DNA from: Neoceratodus forsteri
Lineage: Eukaryota; Chordata; Ceratodontiformes; Ceratodontidae
Assembly (NCBI GenBank): GCA_016271365.2
Contig: CM057459.1
Location: 824,759,001-824,823,000, forward strand
Direction of reading: 5' to 3'
Length of the DNA stretch: 64,000 bases
A program made the translations under genes and the position numbers. Shown piece after piece: positions 31,611-42,278 of the stretch (the first letter of the stretch is position 1; each line of letters begins with the position of its first letter). The notes under the pieces are model-generated. The model searched no databases. It was given only the letters and a program-made list of their open reading frames with translations, and was not told where the DNA came from.

Positions 31611-34600
31611 ATGTGCTTATTTGCATTTGGTCTCCTCATTGTCCTTAGCATCCCCTGGACTACTGGTGTTGGTGCTCCTACTCAGGGAAAACCCTGGGGC
31701 ACCTGTACCCAGCCAGTGGAGAGTGACTTCACATTCTCCAGCCTATTAGCTAGAGGCAGACCCTCCCCCTGGATTCTCTGCAGTCTTGACCTGAGGTGTC
31801 TCCTGTGTCTTGCCCTCATGGTCAGGCGATATGGCCACAAGCAACCTGCCAGGGATGGCTCCCCTCCCTTAAGGCATCTCCTGTGGCTACTACTGGTGAC
31901 CCTAGCACTAGTGGGTGACATTGAGCATAACCCTGGTCCGCCCTGCCAAGCCTTCCCCTCAGTGGTGGGCGGGTCAGCTGTCAATGATAGTAAAGGGCTG
32001 AAAATAGCTCATCTCAATATTCATAGCCTCCTGCCCAATTTGGTGGAACTTCTTGCTTGGGTCACCTACCACAGCCCAGACATCCTAGGCATAACAGAAA
32101 CTTGGCTTAAACCCTGTACTCCAAACTCTGCGTGTGCCCTTACTGGCTATGACCTCATCAGGCTTGATCACCCAGGAAAAAAGAGGGGGGGTGGCATCTT
32201 GGTCTATTACAAGTGCCACCTCAACCTGTCGGTTTTACCCTGTCAACAGCCACTGCAGTTCCCCTCCGAGTTACTGCACATGGTGCTGTTGCTTGGGATG
32301 ACCAAAAAGATACATATCATATTTACCTACAATCCTCCCAAGGGGGACCTAGAGGGGTTGTCCATCCTCCTCGACTCAGTTGGTGCTGTGATCTGGCACA
32401 ACGAGCTAATTATTCTAGGTGATCTCAACCTTAACTGGCTTTGTAGTAACACCAGAGCATTTGAGCCGTTGCTTGCTGGTCTCTCCTTGTCGCAGCTCAT
32501 CAAGGATCCTACCAGGTGCTCATCCAGTGGTGGAGTGAGCTGTCTTTTAGACTGGGTCCTGACAAACAGACCAGAGAGGATCAGCTCATCGGGCATCCTT
32601 TCCGACTCCATCTCTGACCACTCCCCCATGTACTGTGTATGGAAGATCCCCTCCCTGAAAATTCCGCATAAGATCATTCAGGTCAGAGACTACTCTGGGT
32701 TTGATCTTGGTTCCTTCCATGATGATCTCCAGCACACTGATTGGTCTGCAGTATGGATTGCCCAGGACTCCCCATCTGCTGTCAGTCACTTCCTCATCAC
32801 TTTTAGGGTTCTACAGGATAAGCATGCCCCCCTCATCAGACGGAGGGTCAGGGGGTTGGCTACAAAGTGGTTACATGGTAGCCTTCTAGCCCTTATGAAG
32901 TATAAAGATAAGTGCTGGGCAAAATTCAAGGCCACGGCAGATCTGGCTGTATTTCAGCAATATAGGAAACTCAGAAATGAATGTAAGAAAGCTATAAGGA
33001 CTGCTAAAAGTGAGTTTTACAAAACTGTACTGATGAACTCAGCCAGGGACCCCAGGAGGTTCTGGAGGAACATTAAAGACATAGTCAGTGGTTCCCAGAG
33101 TGGTGAGACCTCTGATATGATTATTGATGGTGCTAGCTGCAACAATTCGCTAACCATCGCAAATGCATTTAACCTGTATTTCTATGACCTGTCTGCTTTC
33201 ACACCGTCATTCCCCTCTGGTGGAGACGATAATGGTGAACAGGTCCCAGGCCCTCCATCACCCCGCCCGGCCTTTCATTTAAGGCTGTAAGGGTGCAAGA
33301 GGTGCAGGGATTGCTCTCGGGCCTCTCCCCCTACTCAAGTGCCAGCCATGATGGGTTGGAACCGAAGCTCCTCAGTCTTGGTGCTAGTAATATTGCCCCC
33401 CCTGGTGGCCATATTTTCAACTTGTCCCTATCATCTGGTGTTGTTCCAGAAATATGGAAGGTCACCAGGGTGGTCCCTATCCTTAAACAGGGGAACCCCA
33501 AGCTAATTGAAAACTACTGGCCGATATCCATTTTGTCTACAGTCAGCAAACGTCTTGAGAAAGTTGTGTCAGGGAAACTCTCAGAGTACTTGGAGTCACA
33601 TGACTTATTGTCACCTGTGCAGCATGGCTTTAGGAAGGGGCACAGCACATCCTCTGCCCTTGTCACTGTCTCATCCTGGATCAGGTCGGCTATGGACCAG
33701 GGCAAACTCTCTGGGGCTATCTTTATAGATCTCTCCAAGGCCTTCGACCTTGTTGATCATGCCATGCTCTCTGCCCAGCTTAGATCCTATGGTCTATCAC
33801 CTGGTGTGCATAGTTGGCTCTCCAACTATCTACACGGCAGAAAGCAGCTTGTTAAATATGGCAAGGAGCTCTTGGGCTCTATCCCTGTAACCATGGGTGT
33901 CCCCCAAGGCTCTATCCTGGGGCCTCTGCTCTTCTCCATTTTTGTAAATAATCTCCCAGCTGCCTCCGTCCATTGTAAGCCAATCCTCTATGCAGATGAC
34001 TTGGTCATTCTAACTCACTCCCCAGACACAGGGGCCATTAATCGCCACCTGAGTGAGGACTTGGGGAACATCCAGTCCTGGATCTCATCCCACAAGTTGG
34101 TTCTTAATCTTTAAAAAACCCAGGCCATGCTCTTTGGGTCCCAGGCCAAAATTAAGGCCTCTCCTGCTCCGTTATGCATTGCTGGTACCGACAGTGTTCC
34201 GATTCTTGTTACTGACAACTTTAAATACCTTGGGGTAATGCTGGACCCACAACTTGACCTGGGTCACCACATCCAGAATATATGCAAGACTGTCAACTGC
34301 AAACTGGGTATGGCCTACAGAGCGAAAAGCAAGCTTACTCCTGCGGTCTGTTTTGCTCTTGCCAGAGGTGTGCTCCTCCCTTCGCTCTGCTATGGGCTCC
34401 TTTTGTTTGCCCACTCCTCCAAAGCTCACCTCACTAGGTGGTCTACTGCCTACAACAATGTCTGCTGCTTTACTCTGGCTGCCCCTCATCTCACCCACCA
34501 TTGTGACCTCTACAGCAAGCTGAACTGGCTCTCCCCCTCAAATCACATAGACTTTGTCCTAGGGTGCTTCACGGGAAAGGTCCTTGGCACTGGCTCCCCT

Positions 34601-34645
34601 CTGGGGCTAACAAAATTCTTTGCCCCTGCTGCCTCCTCATCCTAG
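31611..34645 (+). pseudogene. 2A-LINE polyprotein: leader, 2A, endonuclease, RT
   Basis: The first frame (31611-33290, 559 codons) starts with a hydrophobic leader (MCLFAFGLLIVLSIPW), then GDIEHNPGP at residues 102-110. It then holds an apurinic-type endonuclease with Asn136 (HLNIHS), ITETW 161-165, GGGILVYY, LGDLNLNW with GDLN at 270-273, and SISDHSPM with SDH at 335-337. After a frameshift near 33285 the second frame gives the RT: NYWPISILSTVSKRLEKV, QHGFRKGHSTSSALV, FIDLSKAFDLVDHAML, MGVPQGSILGPLLFSIFVNN and LYADDLVIL, with YADD at 33989-34000. A TAA at 34112 interrupts the LNL.KTQAML block, and the frame resumes to 34645. Only two lesions are visible, so the source copy was recently functional. 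Clade within CR1/L2/Rex1 not settled. Confidence 0.88.
31914..31940 (+). other. 2A-like ribosome-skipping motif (GDIEHNPG/P)
   Basis: The codons for G-D-I-E-H-N-P-G-P match the 2A consensus D-[VI]-E-x-N-P-G-P. They are preceded by a Leu/Val-rich stretch (LLVTLALV), as in functional 2A peptides. During translation such a motif would release the upstream peptide at Gly109 and continue from Pro110. That yields a 109-residue leader product and a separate endonuclease-RT. 2A-like motifs are known at the N-termini of several APE-type LINEs. Activity here is inferred from motif match only. Confidence 0.85.
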
Positions 34646-35275
34646 TCCCTCAGGTCTCAGGGGCCTGCTATCCTTAAGATACCTGCTACCCGGACTCAAA
34701 TGGGTGGTAGAGATTTTGCTGCATGTGCTCCTAGACTGTGTAATGCTTTCCCTGCCCAGGTCCATTCCTCCCACTCACAAGTGTGCCTTCATTCCTCCCT
34801 ATGGGACCACCTATAACTCTCTTCGGCCTGTGGTTGCCCCAAACCCCCATGATCTATCCTGACCCTTCACAGCACTCCTATCCCCTGGACAAAGTCTTGA
34901 CTTCCTGGGGCCATTAAGTTGTAAATAGTGTTGCTGCTTCTCAGCTTGTACCTTTTGTACTGCTGTTAGTTGTTACATGTGATATTCTGTTGTGTACAAA
35001 GTTATTCTGTTGTGCACAAACTGTATAAAACTATGCCTTACATGACTTGAAGCTGTGTTACTCTATATCATGTTGGGTCCTCACATGACTTGTAAGCTGT
35101 TTATATCTGTATCTTGTTGTCCTATGTATTTAAATCTGTAATTCTTGTACTCTGCCGGGTCCCTGAAAATAGGCAATTGGCTTGTCTAGTGTACTTACCT
35201 GGTCAACAAAAGCTAAATAAATAAATAAATTTATCTCAAGCCGGGTAACAACTTTGTAAAGATAAGATTGAAGAA

Positions 35276-36297
35276 TACTAGGCAGGATTCACAAAAGGAT
35301 GTGCCCAGTGCATCCAAGATGTGCCAGCGCATCCCGACTTATGCACTAGTGCGATTCTGGAAGGCACTGATACACCAGATCTGGAGGGGCTGTGCTGGGG
35401 CCATGCCCATTCATATGGCCACAGCCCCATTCACAACCCAACTTGGAGGCACATCCCTGGAGCAAGTCTAGAGATGCGCCTTCAAAAGATAAGTCTACAA
35501 CAAGTGGACATACTGTAAGTAGGCAGGCTGCTGTACTGCAGACAGCAGCAAGGCAGCCTACCTACCATGGCAATCCAGGACCCCCCCGTCTGTAGCCCCA
35601 ATCATGACAAATAAGCCCATGTAAGATACCTGGTGGTACAGTGGTACCCCCCTTCCAGCCCGTATCCCCAAACATGTCAAATAAGCCCCTGAAAGATCCC
35701 TGGAGGTATAATGGTACCCTCCTCCTAGCCCTGACCAGATCGCAGGTGAAATGTATAGCCATAATAACCCTGGTGGTCCAGTGGACCCCCCGCCTCCTCC
35801 CACTCCACCCGCACCCCCACCTTGTCCCTGTCCCTGCATGGGTAGAAGGCCAGCAGGTGGCTCAACCCACCCACACACAACCACAGCTGCCCACTAACTG
35901 TGCTATCAGTAAATGACAGCACACTGTACAACTGTAAGTGCACTGGAGGACCTTGTTGACCAATGGGCTTGCATCGTGTTCTGTACACTGTCATTCACGA
36001 ACAGCACAATAGGCTGGCAGCCATGGCGGTGTGCTGGTGGGTTGAGCTGCCTGCTGGCCTTCTACCAATGCAGGGAAGAGGAGAGCGCAGTGGAGTGGGG
36101 GTGCCTGAGTGGTTGGGGGTGTGAGAGGTCCCCTGGACCACCAGGGTTATTATGACTGTATATTTCACACTGCGATCGGTCATGGCTGGGAGGGGAGTCC
36201 CATTATACCACCAGGGATCTTACAGGGGCTTATTTGACATGTTCGGTGATTTGAGCGGGGCATTCTACTACCAGGGTGTTGGCTTGTGGATGTACTG
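35276..36297. mobile_element. DNA-transposon mosaic with inverted repeat, left part
   Basis: It opens GGCAGGATTCACAAAAGGATG (35283) with CATCCAAGATGTGCCAG. This is mirrored, inverted, near 39450 (CATTCAAGATGTACCAAG then GAATCCTGCCCC), so an old element may span the antisense L2. Within it, 35582 to about 35925 and about 35940-36262 are inverted copies of each other. CATGTCAAATAAGCCCCTG (35674) pairs with CAGGGGCTTATTTGACATG (36213-36240 region), and ACCCTGGTGGTCCAGTGGAC pairs with GTCCCCTGGACCACCAGGGT. No transposase frame is recognisable. Confidence 0.6.
35582..36262. repeat. Foldback with ~320-bp arms and internal direct repeats
   Basis: Complementary arms converge near 35932. Paired strings include GACAAATAAGCCCATGTAAG and AAGATCCCTGGAGGTATAAT on the left, with matching inverted strings GGGATCTTACAGGGGCTTAT and ATTATACCACCAGGGAT on the right. 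Each arm also repeats a 72-bp module internally (CAAATAAGCCC at 35609 and 35681). No coding function is visible. Confidence 0.8.
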
Positions 36298-36473
36298 CTA
36301 GATAGATACTTTATTTCTATAGCGCACCTTTCTGGAGACTCAGAGCACTTCACAGTCAATACAATACAAAAATTTTACAAATATAAAACACACAATTAAA
36401 ATCAGCACCATTATCCAATCAAACATAATAAATAAAATTAACAATCTAAATCAATCTCAGTAAACTCAATTAT

Positions 36474-36980
36474 CTAAAAATTTAAAGCCTTGTTAAATAA
36501 ATACATTTTTAAACCTTTTTTGAAGGTATCCACCGAGGGTGCCTCCCATAGCTGTTTAGGTAGTAGATTCCATAGGGTAGTTGCAGCCACAGAGAATGCT
36601 CGATCACCCGAGTAGCACAACCTTGTCCTAGGAATATCCAGAAGACAACCATCAGTGGAAAAGAGAGCCCAGGATGGGCGGTGAGGCACAAGGAGATCTT
36701 GCAGGTAGACTGGTCCCCCTTCATGTAGGGCTTTATAGGTCAGTAACCCGACCTTGAAGATAATCCTCCATCTAACCAGCAGCCAGTGCAATTCGTGGAG
36801 GACTGATGTGATATGATCATACTTATGCACACCCATTAATAATCTTGCCACCACGTTCTGCACCAGCTTATCTCCCGATAGCCCTAGGTACAGGGCATTG
36901 CAGTAATCCAGTCTGGATGTTACAAAGCATGTACTAGTGAGGCTAGGTCCTTGAGGGTAACAGGTTCTGAATCTGGGCAA
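36474..36980 (-). pseudogene. L2 ORF2, RT C-terminal domain
   Basis: This 168-residue minus-strand frame has the L2 hallmark order: SRLDYCNALYLGLSGDKLVQ, VVARLLMGVHKYDHITSVL, ELHWLLVRWRIIFKVGLLTY, GPVYLQDLLVPHRPSWAL, CYSGDRAFSVAATTLWNLL and FKKGLKMYLFNKAL. It ends at the natural C-terminus of L2 ORF2. Together these identify the clade with high confidence. The frame is uninterrupted, unlike the upstream parts. Confidence 0.9.
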
Positions 36981-36986
36981 TGTTCC

Positions 36987-37733
36987 TCAGATGATAAAAT
37001 ACAGTCTTAACAATGGCGACACCTGAGCATTAAGTGTCAAGCCGCTGTCAAGGATCACAACCAGATTCTTCACCCATTCAGATAGGGTCAGCAGCACCCC
37101 TGGTACAAGACTAGGGTGGTCTCCACAACCCCCCATGATGACCCAGATCCACCACCAGCACCTCCGTCTTGTCTGGGTTGAGTCCCAGCCAGTTATGGGA
37201 CATCCAAGTATGGATATCATACAGGCAGTTGTTAAATACAGAGTCCGCTGTCTGGTTACTTGTGCACAGGACAAGTATTGCTGGGTATCATCTGCATAGC
37301 AGTGAAAACCCAGCCCATACCACCTGATAATGTCTCCCAATGGCAGCATGTACACTGTGAACAATAATGGCGACAAGACTAACCCCTGCGGAACACCACA
37401 GGTAAGAGGCTTCAGGCTAGATGAGACCAACTCCACCACTAGCCTCTGCACTCTACCTTGTAGGTATGACCTGAACCATTTGATGACCTTACCGGACAGG
37501 CCACACTACAACCACAGTCAGTCAAGTAGCACCTCATGGTCCACAGTGTCAAACACTGCTGAGAGATCCAGGAGGACCAAGATGGAATGATCCCTCCTGT
37601 CTCTTGCCATTAGGAGATCATTAAGCACCATTTCCAGAGCAGTCTCCATACTATGCCCAGCCCTAAACCCGGACTGGAAAATCTTATAGGTGGAGGAGGA
37701 AGTAAGATGTTCCTCAAGCTGACTTGCCACCAC
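36987..37733 (-). pseudogene. L2 reverse transcriptase fingers and palm
   Basis: The frame 37733-37518 gives '[20 protein letters not shown]' and [20 protein letters not shown], with SAVFD in place of SAAFDTV. The frame 37451-36987 gives LTCGVPQGLVLSPLLFTVYM and GFHCYADDTQQYL, with the catalytic YADD at 37287-37298. The gap between them and a frameshift near 37480 break the protein. Both palm Asp sites survive. Confidence 0.85.
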
Positions 37734-38380
37734 TTTTTCTATAACCTTCCCTACAAATGGGAGGTTAGAGACCGGCCTGAAGTTGGTGAGACAGTCCGGG
37801 TCCCATGAGGCTTTCTTTCATAGGGGTCTAACCAAGGCCTCTTTCAGGGCCAATGGAACACCCCATTCCTCAAGGAACTCTGGAAAATCTCAGCAACAAC
37901 AGGTGCAATCTGGTCCATACATTCAGCCAAATGTTGTGTTGGACCTGGGTCCAGATCACAATGTGTTGGCTTCAGTCTCAAGACAACCCTCACCACCTCC
38001 TCCACCGCAGCTGGATTGAACTCAGCTCAGAAATGAGGAGTGTTCTGCAACACCTCAGAGTGGACCCCACAATCCCTTTGAGTGGCAGCAGAGATCTCAG
38101 CTCTGATAGCGGACACTTTGTCAGTGAAAACAGAAGAACTCCTTGAACCTGGTACTGAACCTGCTCTCCCCGCACAGAGGCAGACATGATGTAATAACCC
38201 ATTCACTCTACGGAAGAGCTGAGTCGGTCTGTTCTTTACAACAGCAATCTCCCTTGACAAAATTCTTCCTTCTTTCAGGAGATTGCCCCTGATAGTCTTT
38301 ATAATGACACATCAGGGCCAATTTGTCCTCCATCAGGCCAGATCTCCTCCACCATCTCTCTAACCTCTGACCCTTAATCT

Positions 38381-39060
38381 TTAATACCTGAGTTCCTTAT
38401 CAAACCAGGGCAGTCTCTTACGAGTAGATAAGGGTTGGACATGAATGGGCGCTATTGAATCAAAGGTGGCCATGATGGCACTATTATATGCCACCACCGC
38501 CTCCTCCATTCCAATCACACAAGCAATCCCCACATTCGATAGGTCCAACACTGCCAACAGTCCTGATGGTGACAAACTCTGCAAAGGGTGGTACCAGACC
38601 ATTTCCACAGAGGCAAGGGCTTCGGGGGGGGCCCCAAACCTGAATCTCATGGTGCTGTGATCCGACCAAACTACCGTATCAACTCTAAGGACAGTGGTCT
38701 GAAGACCTAATGAAAACAACAAGTCCAGTGTGTGGCCACGTATGTGGGTCACTGAAGTACCATTTTGCACCAGGCCCAGCCCCTCCATGCTCCTTAGGAG
38801 ATCATTACCAAATATGAAGAGCCTATCATCTACCCAGGCATTGAAGTCCCTGAGAATTAGCCATCTCAGGGACTCCAGCACCAGACCACAGACAAGCTCC
38901 CCTATCTCCCTCAGAAATTCACCCTCCCTACCTGGGAGGAAATAGAGCAGGAGGATCCTGTCACCCATGCCAGGACCCCCTCGTACAGCAACACATTTAA
39001 AAGACTCGGTGGGACCCATAGGTAGCACCGTGAGACCCAGGTCAGATTTAAAAAGAAATG
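38381..39060 (-). pseudogene. L2 endonuclease, partial
   Basis: The minus-strand frame gives VRGGPGMGDRILLLYFLPGR, then LRWLILRDFNAWVDD, the GDFN block with Gly replaced by Arg, then RGHTLDLLFSLGLQ and VVWSDHSTMRFRFG, the SDH block. It then runs into a linker ending in PLSTRKRLPWFDKELR, the conserved region joining endonuclease to RT. The N-terminal TETW part is absent, consistent with 5' truncation. Confidence 0.85.
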
Positions 39061-39450
39061 GTGGGCTGCTAAACTTGCAGGGCTCTCGGCACATTCTGTT
39101 GGGCACATCCCTGCAGAACTCATGCAAATGGGGCTATAGTGACATGCAAATGGACCCACTGTGCCTTGCGTACTTAATGGCCCCATTTGCTTGTTAGTGG
39201 CTGTGAATTGCAGCTTTGGGTGCAGCAGATCTGGAGATGCACTGCCCCACTGGTTTCTCAGCCTGACCAGGGGTTGTGCCAGTGCATCCTGGTTGGTGCA
39301 ACTGTTGTATTCACTCGAGGGGATACACCGAAGCATTCCCGGTGCCTCTTCTGTGAATACCACAGTATGTGCTTGGCATATCTAATTTGTGCCAGGGCAT
39401 TCAAGATGTACCAAGTGCAAGTGCTTTCTGAATCCTGCCCCCTGTTTTCT
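39061..39450. mobile_element. Right end of the GGCAGGATTC-type element
   Basis: This segment ends TTTCTGAATCCTGCCCCC (39426-39443), the complement of GGGGGCAGGATTCAGAAA. It contains CATTCAAGATGTACCAAGTG, mirrored at 35300-35330 as CATCCAAGATGTGCC. It lies directly beyond the 5' end of the antisense L2. The two ends are about 4.1 kb apart. If they belong to one element, the L2 and a foldback have inserted between them. Confidence 0.45.
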
Positions 39451-39653
39451 GTTGTGCCATAAATCTACTGTATCACATTTTACTGTCATGTTTTCTAGGA
39501 CACATCACTGCAGTTTGTTGCTTCTGATCTGAGCTTTAGAAATGCTACTTTTATTGCCGTATGCAGATGCTGTTACATTGAAAGAGTGATAGAGTTATTT
39601 CCCATTATTACAAGTTGTACAAGGGGTAAGGGTGGTTATGTCAGAAATTAACA

Positions 39654-40010
39654 ATATAGGCCCCAATTCTAGAAAAGTTACACCTGGCATAACAGCACTT
39701 GTGCCAAGTAGAATAGCGCAAGTAGCAACTTATGCCAGCAGTTGCGACTTGCATGATTCTACAAAGTGGCCTGTGACATGTTGCAGGCCACTTGCACTGA
39801 ACAGCTGTTACATCAGCAGTTGCGCCATAAACCCCCTGTGACCTGGTGCTAGGGAGTTTATGGCAGCAGTTGTGCCCCATTCCAGAAGGGCAGCAACAAA
39901 GACCCCAATGGATTCTACAAGAACTGCCAGAGGAGAACTGGCAACGTAAGTTACACCTGCATTTAGCTGGTGTAACTTACATATGTCCTCCAAGGTCCTG
40001 TAGAACCCAG
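39654..40010. mobile_element. MITE-like element with CCCCAATTCTAGAAAAG end
   Basis: It begins TAGGCCCCAATTCTAGAAAAG, close in style to the GGGGCCCAATATTC and GGCAGGATTC termini elsewhere. It holds internal palindromes: GTAAGTTACACCTGC...TGGTGTAACTTAC (39947-39981) and GTGGCCTGTGACATGTTGCAGGCCAC (about 39767-39792). It appears to end with GTCCTGTAGAACCC near 40010. No coding sequence. Confidence 0.55.
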
Positions 40011-42160
40011 TCCATGTGCCCTCCCCCTCATGCCCAGATCACCTCTATTGGTGCCCCAATGGGCAGTGCACATTCCACCCCCTTTCTCCATACTGTACTT
40101 GCTCCCCTTACCCCCATACAGTAAAGGCCCTGCAGGACTGCTCACACCAACAGCCCTGACACCCTGTGTAATTAATACCCAGGCTTCCCACACCACCAGC
40201 CCTGAATCCCTATTGTACAGTGCTCTACAGGGCAGCGCTGTCATTCCCCACTGTGCCCTCGACCCTGAGTCACGTCGACAAGAATGCAAATACCCTGACA
40301 AGCCCTGGTAGTCTATGCAAGGATACACTGAAAAGTACTAAAAAAATGTGTTCCACGATAAGCCATTTTCAAGTTAGAGTAAGATTGCTGTAGGCTCAAA
40401 CCACAGCCATAAAACAGGTTACATATAAGACTCAGAGACTGCCTTAATTTAGATTCAGTATCACATTCATTAAACTTTCCTGAGTTAGGTGACTAGAAAG
40501 TGATATGTCACAACCTGTGACTTCATAATGTCAGTGATGCATGTTGCATCATAAATTTAATGGTCACACCACAAGGTCATGTAAAATGCAACTTGAAATG
40601 TGATTCGGTCCCTCTGAAAACAAGCTACATTAGGGTATGGGACACTGGAAGAGAGCATGTATGAAACTGGTGAGTGAAAACTCCATCAGGCAAGAATACA
40701 ATTGAGTTAATGGCCTTAACATTAAGCTGAAAAAAAAATGCTTCTACAGAGGGAGCAGTTTTATTGACTATGCTCCAAACTGCAATTTGTTTAAGCATTT
40801 ATTAACAGAAAGAAGTGCCCAGTATTTCTGAGGCAGCCAGCTTCAGGTGAGAGTGAAATTTTACATGTATGTTAACAATCAAAGTAACTAGGAATGAGAA
40901 ATTAAAAGTGTTCTTCTCATTTTAGAAAAGAAACATTTTATGACTTAAAAAAGCTTAAGAAATATTAAAGTGAGGTAAAAAAATATAAAACTAAAACATT
41001 TAAAGTTTAAAGGAAATGAGTTATTTTTTCAGTTCTGTATTTAATCAACAATGGTAACTAGAAATCTATTCCGAGTTTATTTTGAATTTAATCATTTTTT
41101 AGAATCGCCAACAGCTGTATACACAGAATGATATGAATGAGTTAGCCGATGTAAGAAAGGAAGTTGTAAAATATAGCAAGTATGAAATACATTTATAAGA
41201 AAAGGAAAATGTAAAATGAAATGAACAAATGTAAAGATATTAATTATGTATATTTGTTAGACAACACAGAAATCCAGAATAGGATTTATATATAAAAAAA
41301 CCACCTTTCCTGTGTTATGAGGGTAAAACAGAGTTTACATCTGCTCTGGTTTTACAATAATATGTAGAAAATGTAATATGATGCTATATATGAGATAATG
41401 AATATATACTTGTCATTTTTTATAGCCATATTCCCTGAAAAAGAGATCACTGAGTCTCAAAATGTTGGTTTTCTAATGGCACAGAATAAAAATAATCACT
41501 ACAATAAAGAAACTGCTTTGTGTCCTGAGACTTCTTTTCATTGCTCATTTATATAGAGCAATTCTGTGACTTTGATTCAACTTAGGTACTGCAGCATTAT
41601 CTTGCGCACACACAGTCAGTTATGATTTGGTCCCCAGCAAAAGTTGGCATGCTCTGCTACTTCAGTTACTGTAAAACAGGGAAGAGATTGAAATTGCATT
41701 TTTATGGGCATTTTATAATTTACAAATGGTACTCCAGTGCTGTCTATGCAATTTCATTTAGTTGGGGGGGGCTTTAATTTATTGTAATTTAGAGATGGTA
41801 GATTTGGTATACTACAGGGAAGGAAGGATACAGAATATTTATACATATTTAGTATTTTATCACAGATGTTCTTCCAATAATATTGCTTTCCAAATAAGGG
41901 CTTTTTATCTCTGTGATTCTTTCAGTCTTGTGTGCTAATCTCAGTTATGCATTCCTTAGTTTAGTGACTGACTTTGATTGTTCTATAGTCTTTTGAAATT
42001 CATGAAATCTGGCTTTATTTAATGCCTTTCGTATAGAAAGAGTGTATTCTAAAGAACTTATCAACCCATAACAGGGAGGGAAAGCATGTTGTTGCTATTT
42101 TCAGCACACATGAAGATGAAAAGAGTAAAAAGATAGATTAGAGAAACATTTTGGTTAAGC
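40010..42160. other. AT-rich DNA, nothing identified
   Basis: Apart from a GC-richer stretch at 40010-40320, the region is strongly AT-rich, with no recognisable repeats, coding motifs or RNA genes. I see no splice-flanked open frame that would suggest an exon. Confidence 0.45.
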
Positions 42161-42162
42161 AT

Positions 42163-42278
42163 AGAAAGGTTAACTTACACAGGGTCGCACAGTGAACAAG
42201 TGTTAGTCATGGGATTCAATCCTGAGTTTCAGGTTTCCATCTCTGTGCTTTTACCACTAGGCCACACTGCCTCCCATA
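42163..42278 (-). mobile_element. MIR-like (CORE-type) tRNA SINE, reversed
   Basis: The minus strand reads GGGAGGCAGTGTGGCCTAGT followed by GGTAAAAGCACAGAGATGGA, then TCAGGATTGAATCCCATGAC and ACTGTGCGACCCTGTGTAAG ending in TTAACC. This follows the MIR consensus in order: the tRNA A-box head (GTGGCCTAGTGG), the B-box (GATTGAATCCC), then the 'CTGTGTGACCTTGGGCAAGT' core equivalent. MIR-like SINEs mark jawed-vertebrate, especially tetrapod or lobe-finned, genomes. Confidence 0.85.

Larger units (their letters stand above)
30331..35230 (+). mobile_element. Nearly intact 2A-containing LINE (CR1/L2/Rex1 group)
   Basis: The 4.9-kb element is inserted in the right arm of a foldback, leaving a probable ATTTA target duplication that merges with its (AAAT)n tail. 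It has a 1.28-kb 5' UTR with two 373-bp-spaced monomers, and one long coding region from 31611 to 34645. That region encodes a leader, a 2A-like motif, an endonuclease and a reverse transcriptase. The 3' UTR ends CCTGAAAATAGGCA, TACTTACCTGGTC, AACAAAAGCTAAATAAATAAAT. Only one frameshift (about 33285) and one stop (34112-34114) are seen, making it the freshest LINE here. Antisense relatives lie at 9.3, 46.4, 47.5-49.6 and 53.1-55.2 kb. Confidence 0.9.
29711..35267. mobile_element. Large foldback element, split by the 2A-LINE
   Basis: The left arm (29711 to about 30020) and right arm (about 30030-30330) are imperfect complements along their length. For example GGAGCACTTTTGTTAGATCAGGG (29793) pairs with CCCTGATCTAATACAAGTGCTCC (30261), and TTTTGCTGTAGAATTTACATCC (29896) with its inverse near 30150. 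The left terminus continues outward as ACAAAGTTGTTATCTGGCTTG (29721). Its complement TTTATCTCAAGCCGGGTAAC plus AACTTTGT is found only at 35230-35257, beyond the LINE. Removing 30331-35230 restores a continuous 657-bp foldback. Superfamily unknown. Confidence 0.8.
36298..39060 (-). mobile_element. L2-clade LINE, 5'-truncated, antisense
   Basis: The 3' end (plus-strand 36302-36355) carries the conserved L2-type terminus ACTTTATTTCTATAGCGCACC, then CTTTCTGGAGACTCAGAGCACTTCACAG. Minus-strand frames then give the RT C-terminal domain (36980-36474), palm (37451-36987), fingers (37733-37518) and endonuclease (39127-38381). The element is truncated inside or just before the endonuclease N-terminus near 39060. 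It lies between two inverted GGCAGGATTC-type ends. Several frameshifts make it inactive. Confidence 0.85.

Noticed and set aside
31611..33290. 559-codon frame as a host gene
   Set aside because: The ordered endonuclease motifs, followed by a reverse transcriptase and a (AAAT)n tail, show it is LINE ORF2.
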